Assembly: GCA_025062095.1 (NCBI GenBank)
Contig: JANXAZ010000008.1
Coordinates: 1-64,000 of the forward strand
DNA from: Geminicoccaceae bacterium
Lineage (GTDB): Bacteria > Pseudomonadota > Alphaproteobacteria > Geminicoccales > Geminicoccaceae
Direction: 5' to 3'
DNA: 64,000 bases
The notes under the pieces were generated by a model. The model did not search any database. It was not told the DNA's origin and worked only from the letters and a program-made list of their open reading frames with translations. Numbering within the stretch: position 1 is the first letter of the stretch; each line of letters starts with the position of its first letter. Positions 45,738 through 54,763 of the stretch are shown in pieces. The translations under genes and the position numbers were made by a program.

Positions 45738-46628
45738 GTGAACGGGGCGGGTGCGCCGCGACCGCTGATCCTCTGCGCCGACGATTACGGCTTGGCGCCC
45801 GGTGTGGACGCCGGGATCCTCGAGCTGCTCGAGGCCGGGCGCCTCTCCGCCGTTTCCTGCATGACCCAGAGCCCGCGCTGGCCGGAGACGGCGAAGGCGC
45901 TTCTTCCGTGGCGCGACCGGATCGACATCGGCTTGCACCTGACGCTCACCGATCAAGAGCCCCTGGGCGACGCTCCCGTTCTGGCACCTTCGGGCAAGCT
46001 CCCCTCCCTCGGCCGGCTCGCGCGGCTTCTGATCGTCGATCCGCGCGCCCGGGCCGAAGCCCGCGCGCAGCTCGAACGCCAGCTCGCCGCCTTCCACGAG
46101 GCGCTCGGACGCCCGCCCGATCACATCGACGGGCACCAACACGTGCATCTCCTGCCCGCCGTGCGCGAGGCGGTGATCGCGGCCGCACGGCGGATCGCCG
46201 CGCAGCGACCGATCTATCTGCGCAGCTGCTGGGAAGCCCCGCAGCGGATCGCGAGGCGCGGTGGCGATCGCGCGAAAGCGCTCTTCCTCGCGCTTCTCGG
46301 CCGCGGTCTGCACCGCCGGGCGGCGGCGGCCGGGATCCCGACCAACGACAGCTTCCGCGGGGCGAGCCGCTTCGTCCCGGGCCCGCAGGTGCGCGCGGAA
46401 TTCCGCCGCTTTCTCGCGGGTCCGGGGCGACGGCCGCTCGTCATGTGCCATCCAGGCCGTACGGATGCGGAACTTCGCGCGCGCGATCCGCTCACCCGAA
46501 GACGCGAGGACGAGCTCCGCTATCTCGCGAGCCCGGCCTTCCCGGCCGATCTCGCGCGAGCCGAGCGGTTCCTCGCCCGATTCGACGGCTCGCCGCCCGG
46601 ACGAGGCGGCGTCAGCTGCGCGCCTTGA
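45738..46628 (+). CDS. ChbG/HpnK-family deacetylase (YdjC fold)
   Basis: A 296-residue metal-dependent deacetylase. It has ILCADDYG (D15, D16), [10 protein letters not shown] (His67), [14 protein letters not shown] (His133/135/137) and [11 protein letters not shown]. Family members deacetylate chitooligosaccharide-type sugars or the glucosamine head group of hopanoids (HpnK). The neighbouring polyprenol-phosphate transferase and GtrA favour a membrane glycolipid substrate. GTG start. The last 17 bases overlap the convergent mscL. Confidence 0.85.
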   Translation: MNGAGAPRPLILCADDYGLAPGVDAGILELLEAGRLSAVSCMTQSPRWPETAKALLPWRDRIDIGLHLTLTDQEPLGDAPVLAPSGKLPSLGRLARLLIVDPRARAEARAQLERQLAAFHEALGRPPDHIDGHQHVHLLPAVREAVIAAARRIAAQRPIYLRSCWEAPQRIARRGGDRAKALFLALLGRGLHRRAAAAGIPTNDSFRGASRFVPGPQVRAEFRRFLAGPGRRPLVMCHPGRTDAELRARDPLTRRREDELRYLASPAFPADLARAERFLARFDGSPPGRGGVSCAP

Positions 46629-47049
46629 GCAGATCGCGGATCTCGGTCAGGAGCGCGACCTCGGGTGGAGGCGCGGGAGGTGGCGCGGGTCCCTTCGCCC
46701 GCTCGCCTTCGAGCAACCGGCGCAGCCGGTTGACCTGCTTGACGAGCAGGAAGACGGCGAAGGCGACGATCAGGAACTTGATCACCGCGTTCAAGAACGA
46801 CCCCCAGGCGAGGACCGCCGCGCCGTTCTGACGCGCCGCGGCGACGGTGGGATAGATGACCTCGCGCTTGGTGAGCTGAACGAAGTAATCGGAAAAATCG
46901 ATCCCGCCCACCAGCACCCCGATCGGCGGCATGATGACGTCTTCGACCAGGGAGGTGACGATGGCGGTGAAGGCGGCACCGATTACGATCCCGACAGCCA
47001 TGTCGAGGACGTTGCCACGGAGCGCGAATTCTCGGAACTCCTCGAGCAT
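46612..47049 (-). CDS. mscL: Large-conductance mechanosensitive channel
   Basis: A 145-residue pentameric channel that opens under osmotic downshock. It has the N-terminal helix [17 protein letters not shown], two membrane helices (about 15-45 and 70-95) and a Pro-rich linker ([10 protein letters not shown]) before the C-terminal bundle. Start at ATG 47049 gives the usual N-terminus ([13 protein letters not shown]). An upstream ATG at 47085 would add 12 unconserved residues and cannot be excluded. Confidence 0.93.
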   Translation of the reverse strand: MLEEFREFALRGNVLDMAVGIVIGAAFTAIVTSLVEDVIMPPIGVLVGGIDFSDYFVQLTKREVIYPTVAAARQNGAAVLAWGSFLNAVIKFLIVAFAVFLLVKQVNRLRRLLEGERAKGPAPPPAPPPEVALLTEIRDLLKARS

Positions 47050-47132
47050 GGCGTTCGTCCCGTCGTCCCGGTTCGCGGTCGACATCGGATCGAGGCTCGG
47101 CGCGTGCGCGAAACGCGCGACCCGGAAAGCGA

Positions 47133-47161
47133 GCGCCCCCGGGGGCCGACCCCGGGGGCGC
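47133..47161 (-). terminator. Strong hairpin terminator after the sugar-binding protein gene
   Basis: GCGCCCCCGGGG (47133-47144) and CCCCGGGGGCGC (47150-47161) form a perfect 12-bp stem with a 5-base loop, 28 bases past the binding-protein stop. A short T-run follows on the minus strand (TCGCTTTCC). It separates the sugar ABC operon from mscL. Confidence 0.7.
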
Positions 47162-47188
47162 TTTCGGCCACGGGTGCGAGGACGGAGC

Positions 47189-48205
47189 TCAGCCGCCGAT
47201 GCAGGTAGCCGCGGTTTCGGGGGTGCAGATGTCGAGACCCGTGTAGGTGGGATCCTTGGGCATCTGCTTTTTCTCGATGATGTCGACCATGAAGTACATC
47301 GACTTGTAGCCCATCTCGAAGGGCCGCTGCCCGACCTGGCCGAGCGAGAGGCCTTCTTTCATGAGTTGCATCTGCACCGGCAAGGTGTCGGCGACGACGA
47401 GCGCGAGTTGCTTGGCGGCGATTTTGTCTTTGTACTTGCTCGCCACCCTTCGATAGGCGTCGGGGACGAACTGCGGGAAGCCGCCCGTGGGCACGAAGGC
47501 GTCCAGGTTCGGGTTCTTGGCGAGCACGTCTTCCATCTGCTGGACGGCGCGGTTGAAGTCGTCGTCCGTGTAGAGCGGACAGCCCGCGATCTCGGTCCAG
47601 CCGTTCTGGCCGGTGAGCCGCTCGCCCGGCGCTCTCTCCGACTTCTTGCCGGAGAGCGTGTCGCGGATGCCCTGCATGCGCTCGTTGTGGTTGGCGGCGG
47701 CGGCTCCCCCCGACTGGATGCAGATCGTGCCGCCGTTGGGCTTGATCTTCTGGACGATCCTGGCCAGGCCGACGCCGATCTCGTAGTTGTGGGTACCCAC
47801 GTAAGCGATCCGCAGGTGCTTGTCCTTGTCGAGGAGGTCGGCGTCGAAGGTGAGCACGGGGATGCCGGCCTTCTTGGCCTCGGCGAGTGCCACGGCCATG
47901 GCCGCGGCATTGGAGGGCGAAACCACGATCCCGTCGACTTTGCGGCGAATGAGATCGTTGACCATCTGGACCTGCTCTTCGCCGCCGCCGTGCTCGCCCG
48001 GGCCGACGTAAAGGCATTCGATCTTGCCGGCGAGCTCGCGTTCGGCCTTCTTGCAGCCGTCGCGCGCCTGGTCGAAGAACGGATTGTTGACGTTCTTGGG
48101 TACGAGCGCGATCGTGAGCTTCTTGCCCTGGGCGGAGGCGTCCCGTCCGCCCACGAGAGCGGCCACCGCGACCGCCGCCGTGACGAGCAAGAGTTTCTTC
48201 AACAT
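47189..48205 (-). CDS. Sugar ABC transporter periplasmic binding protein (RbsB/FrcB-like)
   Basis: A 338-residue protein with a cleavable signal (about 1-25, ...GRDASAQG) and a Peripla_BP_4-type fold: [34 protein letters not shown], and a hinge region near [10 protein letters not shown]. It should bind a monosaccharide and deliver it to the permease and ATPase encoded next to it. The start has AGGGAGG 7 bases upstream. A strong terminator follows. Pentose or related sugars are suggested by the adjacent pentonate-type dehydratase. Confidence 0.9.
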   Translation of the reverse strand: MLKKLLLVTAAVAVAALVGGRDASAQGKKLTIALVPKNVNNPFFDQARDGCKKAERELAGKIECLYVGPGEHGGGEEQVQMVNDLIRRKVDGIVVSPSNAAAMAVALAEAKKAGIPVLTFDADLLDKDKHLRIAYVGTHNYEIGVGLARIVQKIKPNGGTICIQSGGAAAANHNERMQGIRDTLSGKKSERAPGERLTGQNGWTEIAGCPLYTDDDFNRAVQQMEDVLAKNPNLDAFVPTGGFPQFVPDAYRRVASKYKDKIAAKQLALVVADTLPVQMQLMKEGLSLGQVGQRPFEMGYKSMYFMVDIIEKKQMPKDPTYTGLDICTPETAATCIGG

Positions 48206-48247
48206 CGTTCGGCCTCCCTTGCTTGCGCGCGAGGTTCCCGCGACCAC

Positions 48248-49294
48248 CTAGCCGCGGGTTCTTCCGCGGATCCTCTCCAAGAGGACCGCGAAGATGATGA
48301 ACAGCCCGACGAAAAGATCGTACCAGTTGGCCTCGACCCCGAACATGATCAGGCTGTTGCGGATCAAGAAGATGAGGGCGGCGCCGATGAACCCGCCGTA
48401 CGCTCCGCCCTCTCCGCCCATGAGATTGGTGCCGCCGATCACCGCCGCGGCGATGACGTAGAGCTCCCAGGTGCGGCCCATGCCGTTGGAGGCCGAGCCG
48501 TTGTAGCCGGTGAGCATGAGCGCGGCGATGGCCGTGGTCAGCCCGCAGACCATGTAAGCCTGCAGCTTGATGCGGTCGACCGGGATGCCGGTCAGGCGCG
48601 CCGCCTGCTCGTTGCCGCCGATGGCATAAAGATAGCGCCCCCACGGCACCCAGCGGAACACGAAGCCGAAGACGCACGTCAAGACCACGAGCACCAGAAA
48701 CTGGTGCGAAAGATAGAAGGTGCCGCCGTCGAACCACGGAAACCCGACCTGGCCGCCACCGATCTCTTTGAAGACGTCGCCCCCCGGACCGAAGTCGTAG
48801 ATGATGCGGTTCTCGGAGAGCACGACTGCGAGCGAGCGGTAGATCGAAAGCGTGCCGAGCGTGACGACGAAAGGCGGCAGGTTCACGTAAGCCACGAGGG
48901 CTCCGTTGACGGCTCCTGCGAGCAGACCGATGCCGAGCCCGGCGCTCACGCCGACCCACCAGGGCATGCCGGCTTCGAGAAGGCGTGCGGTGGCGATCCC
49001 GACGAGCGCCATCATCGAGCCGACGGAGAGATCGATCCCGCGCGTGAGGATCACGGCGATCATGCCCATGGCCATGATCCCGATCGGCGCGAAATTGCGC
49101 GTGATGTTGAAGAAATTGTCGCGCGTCGGGAAGGTATCCGGCTCGTACCAGGCGGTGGCGACGCAAATCAGACCGACCGCCACCGTCACCCAGAAGGGCT
49201 GGCTGGCGACGATCCTGGCGAGCGGTCCGCGCTCCTCCAGTCGCGTGACGTCCTCGATCGCTACGCTCGTCTGGATCGGCCGGGTCGACTGCAC
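48248..49294 (-). CDS. Sugar ABC transporter permease (RbsC/FrcC-like)
   Basis: A 348-residue membrane protein with about 8-10 helices. It has the family motifs NITRNFAPIGIMAMGMIAV, GIDLSVGSMMALVG and GNEQAARLTGIPVDRIK, the last contacting the ATPase. It starts at GTG 49294, 20 bases after the ATPase stop, and is followed 42 bases on by the binding-protein gene. Gene order is ATPase-permease-binding protein. Confidence 0.9.
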   Translation of the reverse strand: MQSTRPIQTSVAIEDVTRLEERGPLARIVASQPFWVTVAVGLICVATAWYEPDTFPTRDNFFNITRNFAPIGIMAMGMIAVILTRGIDLSVGSMMALVGIATARLLEAGMPWWVGVSAGLGIGLLAGAVNGALVAYVNLPPFVVTLGTLSIYRSLAVVLSENRIIYDFGPGGDVFKEIGGGQVGFPWFDGGTFYLSHQFLVLVVLTCVFGFVFRWVPWGRYLYAIGGNEQAARLTGIPVDRIKLQAYMVCGLTTAIAALMLTGYNGSASNGMGRTWELYVIAAAVIGGTNLMGGEGGAYGGFIGAALIFLIRNSLIMFGVEANWYDLFVGLFIIFAVLLERIRGRTRG

Positions 49295-49314
49295 GGTCGC
49301 TCTCTCGTCGGGCT

Positions 49315-50055
49315 TCAGGCCGAGGCGATCGCACCGGTGATGAGGCCCGTGACCTCTTCCGGCGAGGTGTCGCGGATCGGCTTGTCCGCGACCTTGGTCC
49401 CGCGGCGCAACACCATGATGCGCGTGCTCACGGCGAAGACGTCGGGCATGCGGTGGCTGATGAGCATGACCGCATGTCCGGTATCGCGCAGCCGGCGGAT
49501 GAGATCGAGGACCTCGGCCACCTGGCGGACGCTGATCGCCGCCGTGGGCTCGTCCATGAGGACGAACTTGGGATCGGAAAGACGCGTGCGGGCGATGGCC
49601 ACGGCCTGGCGTTGCCCTCCCGACATCTGGCGAACGAGATCCCTGGGCCTGGTCTCGCTCTTGAGTTCTTTGAAGAGCTCGGCGGCGCGCTCGAAGATGC
49701 GCGGGAAGTCGACGAGCGAGATCGGGCCCCATCGCCGGCGCAGTTCGCGCCCGAGATAGACGTTCTCGCCCGCGCTCAAATTGTCGCACAACGCGAGGTC
49801 CTGATAGACGACCTCGATACCGCAAGCGCGCGCATCCAGGGGTTTGTGGAAATGTTGCGGAACGCCGTCGATCAGGATCTCGCCCGAAGACGGCGGGAAG
49901 TTGCCGGCGATGATCTTGACGAGGGTGGATTTTCCGGCCCCGTTGTCGCCCATCAGTCCGAGCACTTCGCCGGATTCGAGACGCATGTCCACGCCTTTGA
50001 GCGCCTCGATCGCACCGAAATGCTTCGTGATCCCGCGCAGTTCCAGGACCGCCAA
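49315..50055 (-). CDS. Sugar ABC transporter ATP-binding protein, single domain (FrcA-like)
   Basis: A 246-residue ATPase. Walker A is GDNGAGKST (36-44), the signature QMSGGQRQAVAIART, Walker B KFVLMDEPTAAIS, and the switch SHRMPDVF. It has a single ATP-binding domain, unlike the duplicated RbsA/XylG type, which recalls FrcA of rhizobia. I place the start at TTG 50055: it has a GGGGAGG site 6-7 bases upstream and sits at the conserved MAVLELRGITKHFG. Upstream sequence in this frame is not conserved. Confidence 0.88.
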   Translation of the reverse strand: MAVLELRGITKHFGAIEALKGVDMRLESGEVLGLMGDNGAGKSTLVKIIAGNFPPSSGEILIDGVPQHFHKPLDARACGIEVVYQDLALCDNLSAGENVYLGRELRRRWGPISLVDFPRIFERAAELFKELKSETRPRDLVRQMSGGQRQAVAIARTRLSDPKFVLMDEPTAAISVRQVAEVLDLIRRLRDTGHAVMLISHRMPDVFAVSTRIMVLRRGTKVADKPIRDTSPEEVTGLITGAIASA

Positions 50056-50177
50056 ACGTTCGCCTCCCCGCGGGCCGTCGTTGGCTTTCCGGCCCGTCGC
50101 TTTCGAGCATACACGCCCACCTCGGCCGGTAAAGCGCGGGCGATGACGGCGGACGCCCGAAAGGCTATCCTCGTGCC

Positions 50178-50318
50178 GTGAACCCGAGCTTCTTCTTGAT
50201 CCGTCCGCCGCGCGCGGCCGACGGGCCGGTGCCGCGGGTCCTGTGGCTGCGGCTGGCTCGGGCCACGGGCGGGCTCCTTCTCTTCTACCTCGCGGCGACG
50301 CTGCTCGCAGCGAGCTGA
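50178..50318 (+). CDS. Possible 46-residue membrane peptide
   Basis: GTG 50178 to TGA 50318 gives a short protein with a Pro/Arg-rich N-terminus (MNPSFFLIRPPRAADG) and one hydrophobic helix near the C-terminus (ATGGLLLFYLAATLLAAS). It lies in the 275-base gap between the ABC ATPase and the dehydratase, on the opposite strand. The composition suits a single-pass membrane peptide, but the ribosome-binding site is poor. Confidence 0.3.
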   Translation: MNPSFFLIRPPRAADGPVPRVLWLRLARATGGLLLFYLAATLLAAS

Positions 50319-50329
50319 GGCGATCGCCC

Positions 50330-52057
50330 TCAATGGCTGTCCCGCGGCGGCGCGGCCCCGCGGCAGCCGCGCAGGAAGTCGAAATCGCAGCCCTCGTTCG
50401 CCTGCAGAACGTGGTCGTGGAAGAGCCGCCAATAGCCCGAATCCATCGCCGGCGGCGGCGGGGTCCAGGCGGTGCGCCGGCGCGCGAGCTCCTCTTCGTC
50501 GACGTGGAGCTGCAATTTCCGCGCGGGCACGTCGAGCTCCACGAGATCGCCGTCGCGCACCAGAGCCAAGGGACCGCCCACGGCCGCTTCCGGGGCGACG
50601 TGGAGAACCACGGTGCCGTAGGCCGTCCCCGACATGCGCGCATCCGAAACGCGGACCATGTCGGTGATCCCGCGCCTCAAGAGCTTGGGCGGCAGACCCA
50701 TGTTCCCGACCTCCGCCATCCCCGGATAGCCCTTGGGTCCGCAGTTCTTGAGCACGAGCACCGAGCTTTCGTCGACGTCGAGCGCGGGATCCTCGATCCG
50801 TGCACGATAGTGCTCGATGTTCTCGAACACCACCGCGCGACCGGTGTGCCGCAAAAGACGCGGCGAAGCGGCGGAGGGCTTGAGCACCGCTCCGTGAGGC
50901 GCGAGATTGCCCCGCAGCACGACGATCCCGCCCTCGGCCAGAAGCGGGCGATCCCAGGGTCGGACGACTTCCTCGTTCCAGCACGGTGCGTCCGCGACGT
51001 TCTCCCAGATCGTCCTGCCGTTGATCGTGAGCGCGTCCTTGTGCAGGAAGCCGTGCTCGCCCAGCCGTCGCAGGACCGCGGGCAGCCCTCCGGCGTAAAA
51101 GAAATCCTCGGCGAGGAAGCGGCCCGAGGGCATGAGATCGACGAGCGTGGGCACGCCCCGGCCGAGCCGGTCCCAGTCGTCGAGGGTCAAGGACACGCCC
51201 ACGCGGCCGGCGATCGCGAGGAGATGGATCACGGCGTTGGTGGAACCGCCCAGGGCGGCGCAGGCGCGGATCGCGTTCTCGAAGGCGGCACGGGTGAGGA
51301 TCTTCGAGACGCGCAGGTCTTCTTTCACGATCGCGACCGCGCGCATGCCGGTGAGGTAGGCGTTGGCGCGCCGGCGCGAATCCACCGCCGGGATCATCGC
51401 CGAATGCGGCAGGCTCAAGCCCATGGCCTCGGCGAGGGCGTTCATGGTCGAAGCCGTGCCCATGGTCATGCAATGGCCCGCCGAGCGGCTCATGCAGGAC
51501 TCGGCCTCCAGGAACTCGGAGAGCGTCATGGTGCCGGCCTTCACGGCCTCGGCGAACTTGAACAGATCGGTCCCCGAACCGATCGGCCTGCCGTGATAGT
51601 TCCCGGAGAGCATCGGCCCGCCCGAGAGCACGATCGCCGGGACGTCGCAGGATGCCGCTCCCATGAGAAGGGCGGGCGTGGTCTTGTCGCATCCCGTGCA
51701 CAGCACCACACCGTCGACGGGATTGCCGCGGATCGCCTCCTCCACCGTCATGGCCGCGAGGTTGCGGTAGAGCATCGAGGTCGGGCGGAGGTTCGACTCG
51801 CCGTTGGAGAAGACCGGGAACTCGACCGGGAAGCCGCCGGCTTCGTACACGCCGCGCTTGACCCACTCGACGAGCTCTCGGAAGTGCGCGTTGCAGGGGG
51901 TGAGCTCGGAATATGTGTTGGCGATGCCGATCACCGGCCGACCGTCGAAGAGGTGATCGGGAAAGCCCTGGTTCTTCATCCACGAGCGGTGGATGAAGCC
52001 GTTCTTGTCGAGCCGGCCGAACCACGCCCGGCTGCGCCGCGTTCCGCCCTCGCCCAT
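50330..52057 (-). CDS. IlvD/Edd-family sugar-acid dehydratase (L-arabinonate dehydratase-like)
   Basis: A 575-residue iron-sulfur dehydratase. Cluster cysteines appear in SELTPCNAHFRE, VLCTGCDKTTPALLMGA and SRSAGHCMTMGTAST, and FLAEDFFYAGGLPAVLRRL and ALGGSTNAVIHLLAIAGR are typical of the family. The GTASTMNALAEAMG form and length suit the [2Fe-2S] pentonate/galactonate dehydratases (AraD branch) better than IlvD. The product would be a 2-keto-3-deoxy sugar acid. It is on the same strand as the sugar ABC operon, 275 bases upstream of it. Confidence 0.88.
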   Translation of the reverse strand: MGEGGTRRSRAWFGRLDKNGFIHRSWMKNQGFPDHLFDGRPVIGIANTYSELTPCNAHFRELVEWVKRGVYEAGGFPVEFPVFSNGESNLRPTSMLYRNLAAMTVEEAIRGNPVDGVVLCTGCDKTTPALLMGAASCDVPAIVLSGGPMLSGNYHGRPIGSGTDLFKFAEAVKAGTMTLSEFLEAESCMSRSAGHCMTMGTASTMNALAEAMGLSLPHSAMIPAVDSRRRANAYLTGMRAVAIVKEDLRVSKILTRAAFENAIRACAALGGSTNAVIHLLAIAGRVGVSLTLDDWDRLGRGVPTLVDLMPSGRFLAEDFFYAGGLPAVLRRLGEHGFLHKDALTINGRTIWENVADAPCWNEEVVRPWDRPLLAEGGIVVLRGNLAPHGAVLKPSAASPRLLRHTGRAVVFENIEHYRARIEDPALDVDESSVLVLKNCGPKGYPGMAEVGNMGLPPKLLRRGITDMVRVSDARMSGTAYGTVVLHVAPEAAVGGPLALVRDGDLVELDVPARKLQLHVDEEELARRRTAWTPPPPAMDSGYWRLFHDHVLQANEGCDFDFLRGCRGAAPPRDSH

Positions 52058-52249
52058 GCGCGCCTCCCCGACCGAACGTCGAGCCGATAGACCCTCGCCC
52101 GCGCGCCCTCAACCCCGCTTTTCGCAGACCCGGCAGACGCCCGCCGACGGCGGCGGGTCGCGGGATCGTTCCGCCCGCGCGACGCCGATCGCGGCGCGCC
52201 GAGGCCCCTTTCGATGCGCGGCCGCACGGCGGGCGCCGGCGGGGTGGCT

Positions 52250-52255
52250 TTGACA
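52250..52255 (+). promoter_or_regulatory. TTGACA (-35-like) upstream of the dehydrogenase gene
   Basis: A consensus TTGACA within GGCTTTGACAAGG stands 65 bases before the ATG at 52320, in the divergent region after the dehydratase gene. No convincing -10 hexamer is visible 16-18 bases downstream, so this is only half of a promoter signal. Confidence 0.25.
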
Positions 52256-52319
52256 AGGACGCCGACCCTCTGCCACCGTCTCGGCTCGCGGCACGATCGG
52301 GCGAGGGAGAAGAGGGACC

Positions 52320-53372
52320 ATGCCCCTTCATCGCATCGCGGTCATCCCCGGCGACGGCATCGGCAAGGAGGTCGTCCCCGAGGGCCTGCGCTGTCTCGAG
52401 AAGGCGGCGTCGCGCTTCGGCTTCGAGTTCGCCTTCAGCGAGTTCGACTGGGGCTGCGGCTATTACGAGAAACACGGACGGATGATGCCGGAAGACGGCA
52501 TCGGCCGGCTGCGCGCCTTCGACGCCATCTTCCTCGGGGCCGTGGGCTGGCCCACGGTTCCCGACCACGTCTCCTTGTGGGGCCTCCTCATCCCCATACG
52601 CCGGCGCTTCGAGCAATACGTCAATCTGCGCCCCGTGCGGCTGTTCTCGGGCGTGCCTTGTCCGCTCGCCCAGCGGCGCCCGATCGACTTCGTGATCGTG
52701 CGCGAGAACTGCGAAGGCGAATATTCGGAGATCGGCGGCCGGTTGTACCAGGGCACGGAAGCCGAGATGGCGGTCCAGGAATCGATTTTCACCCGCCGCG
52801 GCGTCGACCGCGTCTTGCGCTTCGCCTTCGAGCTGGCCAAGTCGCGGCCGCGACGGCACCTCACCTCGGCGACCAAGTCCAACGGCATCATCCACACCAT
52901 GCCGTTCTGGGACGAGCGCTTCAAGGCGATGGCCGCCCGCTATCCGGAAGTCGAAACCGCTCAGTACCACATCGACATTTTGTGCGCGCACTTCGTGCGC
53001 TTTCCCGAGCGCTTCGACGTGGTCGTGGCTTCCAACCTGTTCGGGGACATCCTCTCCGATCTCGGGCCCGCGGTCACCGGCACCATCGGCATCGCGCCCT
53101 CCGCCAACCTCAATCCGGAACGCGAATATCCCTCGATGTTCGAGCCGGTGCACGGCAGCGCTCCGGATATCGCCGGCAAGCGCATCGCCAATCCGATCGG
53201 CCAGATCTGGTCGGGCGCCCTCATGCTCGACCATCTCGGCCACGGCGATGCCGCGCGCGCGATCGTGGGCGCGATCGAGCGCGTGCTCGCCTCCGGTCGC
53301 GTCCTCACGCCCGACATGGGCGGAGAGGCGAGCACCGAAGAGCTCGGCAAAGCGATCGAGAGCGAAATCTGA
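52320..53372 (+). CDS. Tartrate/D-malate dehydrogenase (isopropylmalate-dehydrogenase family)
   Basis: A 350-residue NAD+-dependent beta-decarboxylating dehydrogenase. It has IAVIPGDGIGKEVVPEGL, VNLRPVRLFSGV, IVRENCEGEYSEIGG, the Lys in TSATKSNGIIHT, SNLFGDILSDLGPAV and FEPVHGSAPDIAGK. Features such as LWGLLIPIRRRFEQYVNLRP match TtuC/DmlA rather than LeuB. It oxidises D-malate, tartrate or a related hydroxy acid. A cupin gene follows 14 bases on and is probably co-transcribed. Confidence 0.9.
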   Translation: MPLHRIAVIPGDGIGKEVVPEGLRCLEKAASRFGFEFAFSEFDWGCGYYEKHGRMMPEDGIGRLRAFDAIFLGAVGWPTVPDHVSLWGLLIPIRRRFEQYVNLRPVRLFSGVPCPLAQRRPIDFVIVRENCEGEYSEIGGRLYQGTEAEMAVQESIFTRRGVDRVLRFAFELAKSRPRRHLTSATKSNGIIHTMPFWDERFKAMAARYPEVETAQYHIDILCAHFVRFPERFDVVVASNLFGDILSDLGPAVTGTIGIAPSANLNPEREYPSMFEPVHGSAPDIAGKRIANPIGQIWSGALMLDHLGHGDAARAIVGAIERVLASGRVLTPDMGGEASTEELGKAIESEI

Positions 53373-53386
53373 GCGGAAAGGAAGAG

Positions 53387-53866
53387 ATGGCCGAGGTTCC
53401 CGTCTTCGCGGCCTTCGTCGCCGCCCCCGAGATCGACGAGCGCTTCGTCCTGCCCGGGCTCGGGATCGAACAGCGCCTGAAGATCCCGGCCGCTGCCACG
53501 GGCGGTCAGCTCTGCCTGGTCGAGCAGATCTGCGATCCCGGCAAGGGCCCTCCGCGGCACGTCCACAAGACCCAGACCGAGATCTTGCGCATTCTCGAAG
53601 GCCGCTTCGAGCTCGAGATCGACGGCGCCCCGATCCCGGCTCCCGCCGGCACGGTGGCGGTGATCCCGCCCGGCCGCCCGCACGCTTTCGTCAACCGGAG
53701 CGACGAACCGGGACGGGTGCTCTTCCTTCTCGTACCCGGAAGCGATCTCGCCGCCTTCTTCCGGCGCCTGCGCGAACTCCTGGCCGAGGGTCCCGTGGAT
53801 CCGGAGCGGCTCAACCGCGAGCTCGCCGCCTTCGACTTCGCGATCACCGGGCCACCGATGGCGTGA
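53387..53866 (+). CDS. Single-domain cupin
   Basis: A 159-residue cupin. The first metal motif region PPRHVHKTQTEILRILEGRFE supplies His, His and Glu, and the second is IPPGRPHAFVNRS (His). It starts after AAAGGAAGAG, 14 bases downstream of the dehydrogenase. It could be an isomerase or mutarotase, or a metal-binding accessory enzyme in the same hydroxy-acid pathway. The function cannot be read from the sequence. Confidence 0.83.
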   Translation: MAEVPVFAAFVAAPEIDERFVLPGLGIEQRLKIPAAATGGQLCLVEQICDPGKGPPRHVHKTQTEILRILEGRFELEIDGAPIPAPAGTVAVIPPGRPHAFVNRSDEPGRVLFLLVPGSDLAAFFRRLRELLAEGPVDPERLNRELAAFDFAITGPPMA

Positions 53867-54357
53867 TCAGCGCACGCGCGCCGCGCGCCCGGGGCGGCCG
53901 CCTCCCTCGACTTCCACGTACCACGCGCGACCTTTCGGGAACGGCCGCAAGCGCGGCATGAACCGATGACCGTTTCGGATCCGCGGCTCGGCCCGTTTCC
54001 TCCACTGTCCGTCGCGCGGCTCGACGACGGTGTCTCCTTCTCAGCCTTCGAAGTCACCGAAAATCCGGTTCTCGAAAACGCGGCTCCTCGGGCTCGGTGC
54101 GACGCTCCCGACGAACCCCGGCCGGGAAGCGGAAGAGGAAGACGAGGGATCGGCGAGAAGCAACGGCTCGGCGATCGCGACCGGATCCGCCGGATCCCGA
54201 TCGCGCGCGAGCCCTGCGCCTCCGCGCTCGGGCCCGGCCGAGATCGGAAGAGCCGTCGGCTCGCCCGTTCCGCGGGCCGCTTCCGCCGGGGCCGCGGCCA
54301 CGCGCGAAAGCGCCACGAGGAAGGTCGCGATGATCGCCGCGCCGTCCAGCCTGTGGC
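53867..54357. other. Gap of 490 bases without a secure gene
   Basis: Two minus-strand frames deserve mention. A 30-codon ATG frame occupies 53959-53867 (MPRLRPFPKGRAWYVEVEGG...). A stop-free stretch upstream of 54041 encodes a signal-peptide-like IIATFLVALSRVAAAPAEA but has no ATG or GTG in the right place. Neither is convincing. Nothing else is recognised. Confidence 0.35.
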
Positions 54358-54690
54358 TCAGTGCCCGGGCGGATGGCCGTGGGTCTGCTCGTAGGCCTTC
54401 TCGAAGGCTTTCTGCTTTTCGGGGCTCGCTTCGGTCTGATAGCGCGCCTTCCATTCCTCGTAGGGCATGCCGTAAACGATCTCGCGCGCCGTCTCGTAGT
54501 CGATGTCGAGCCCTTTTTCCTTCGCCGCCGCCGCGTACCATTTGGCCAGACAGTTGCGGCAGAAGCCGGCGAGGTTCATGAGATCGATGTTCTGCACGTC
54601 CGTGCGCCTTCGCAGATGCTCCACGAGCGCGCGGAACGCGGCGGCCTCGAGCTCGATCCGAGTCCGCTCGTCGATCGGGGGCACGGCCAT
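54358..54690 (-). CDS. DUF1244 protein
   Basis: A 110-residue helical cytosolic protein. The core LVEHLRRRTDVQNIDLMNL, then AGFCRNCLAKWYAAAAKEKG, and IVYGMPYEEWKARYQ are typical of DUF1244, conserved in alpha- and gammaproteobacteria. The CxxC pair could bind metal. The molecular role is unknown. It lies 73 bases downstream of the large peptidase gene on the same strand. Confidence 0.88.
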   Translation of the reverse strand: MAVPPIDERTRIELEAAAFRALVEHLRRRTDVQNIDLMNLAGFCRNCLAKWYAAAAKEKGLDIDYETAREIVYGMPYEEWKARYQTEASPEKQKAFEKAYEQTHGHPPGH

Positions 54691-54763
54691 CGCGGTCTCC
54701 TCTCGCTCTTCTCGGTGACGATATGGCGCCGGGCGCGCGCGTCACAACCGGCGGCCCGGCCCT

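Noticed and set aside
52140-52157. GC hairpin CCCGCCG-ACGG-CGGCGGG in the dehydratase/dehydrogenase divergent region
   Set aside because: It lies in a promoter region rather than at a gene end and has no T-run. Such GC stems are frequent in this composition.
53867-53959. A 30-codon minus-strand frame (MPRLRPFPKGRAWYVEVEGG...)
   Set aside because: It is too short, has no ribosome-binding site and has no recognised relatives. I could not separate it from chance.
54041-54357. A minus-strand frame with a signal-peptide-like stretch downstream of the DUF1244 gene
   Set aside because: It has no ATG, GTG or TTG before the hydrophobic stretch, and the remainder is low-complexity. It is kept only as a note in the gap entry.
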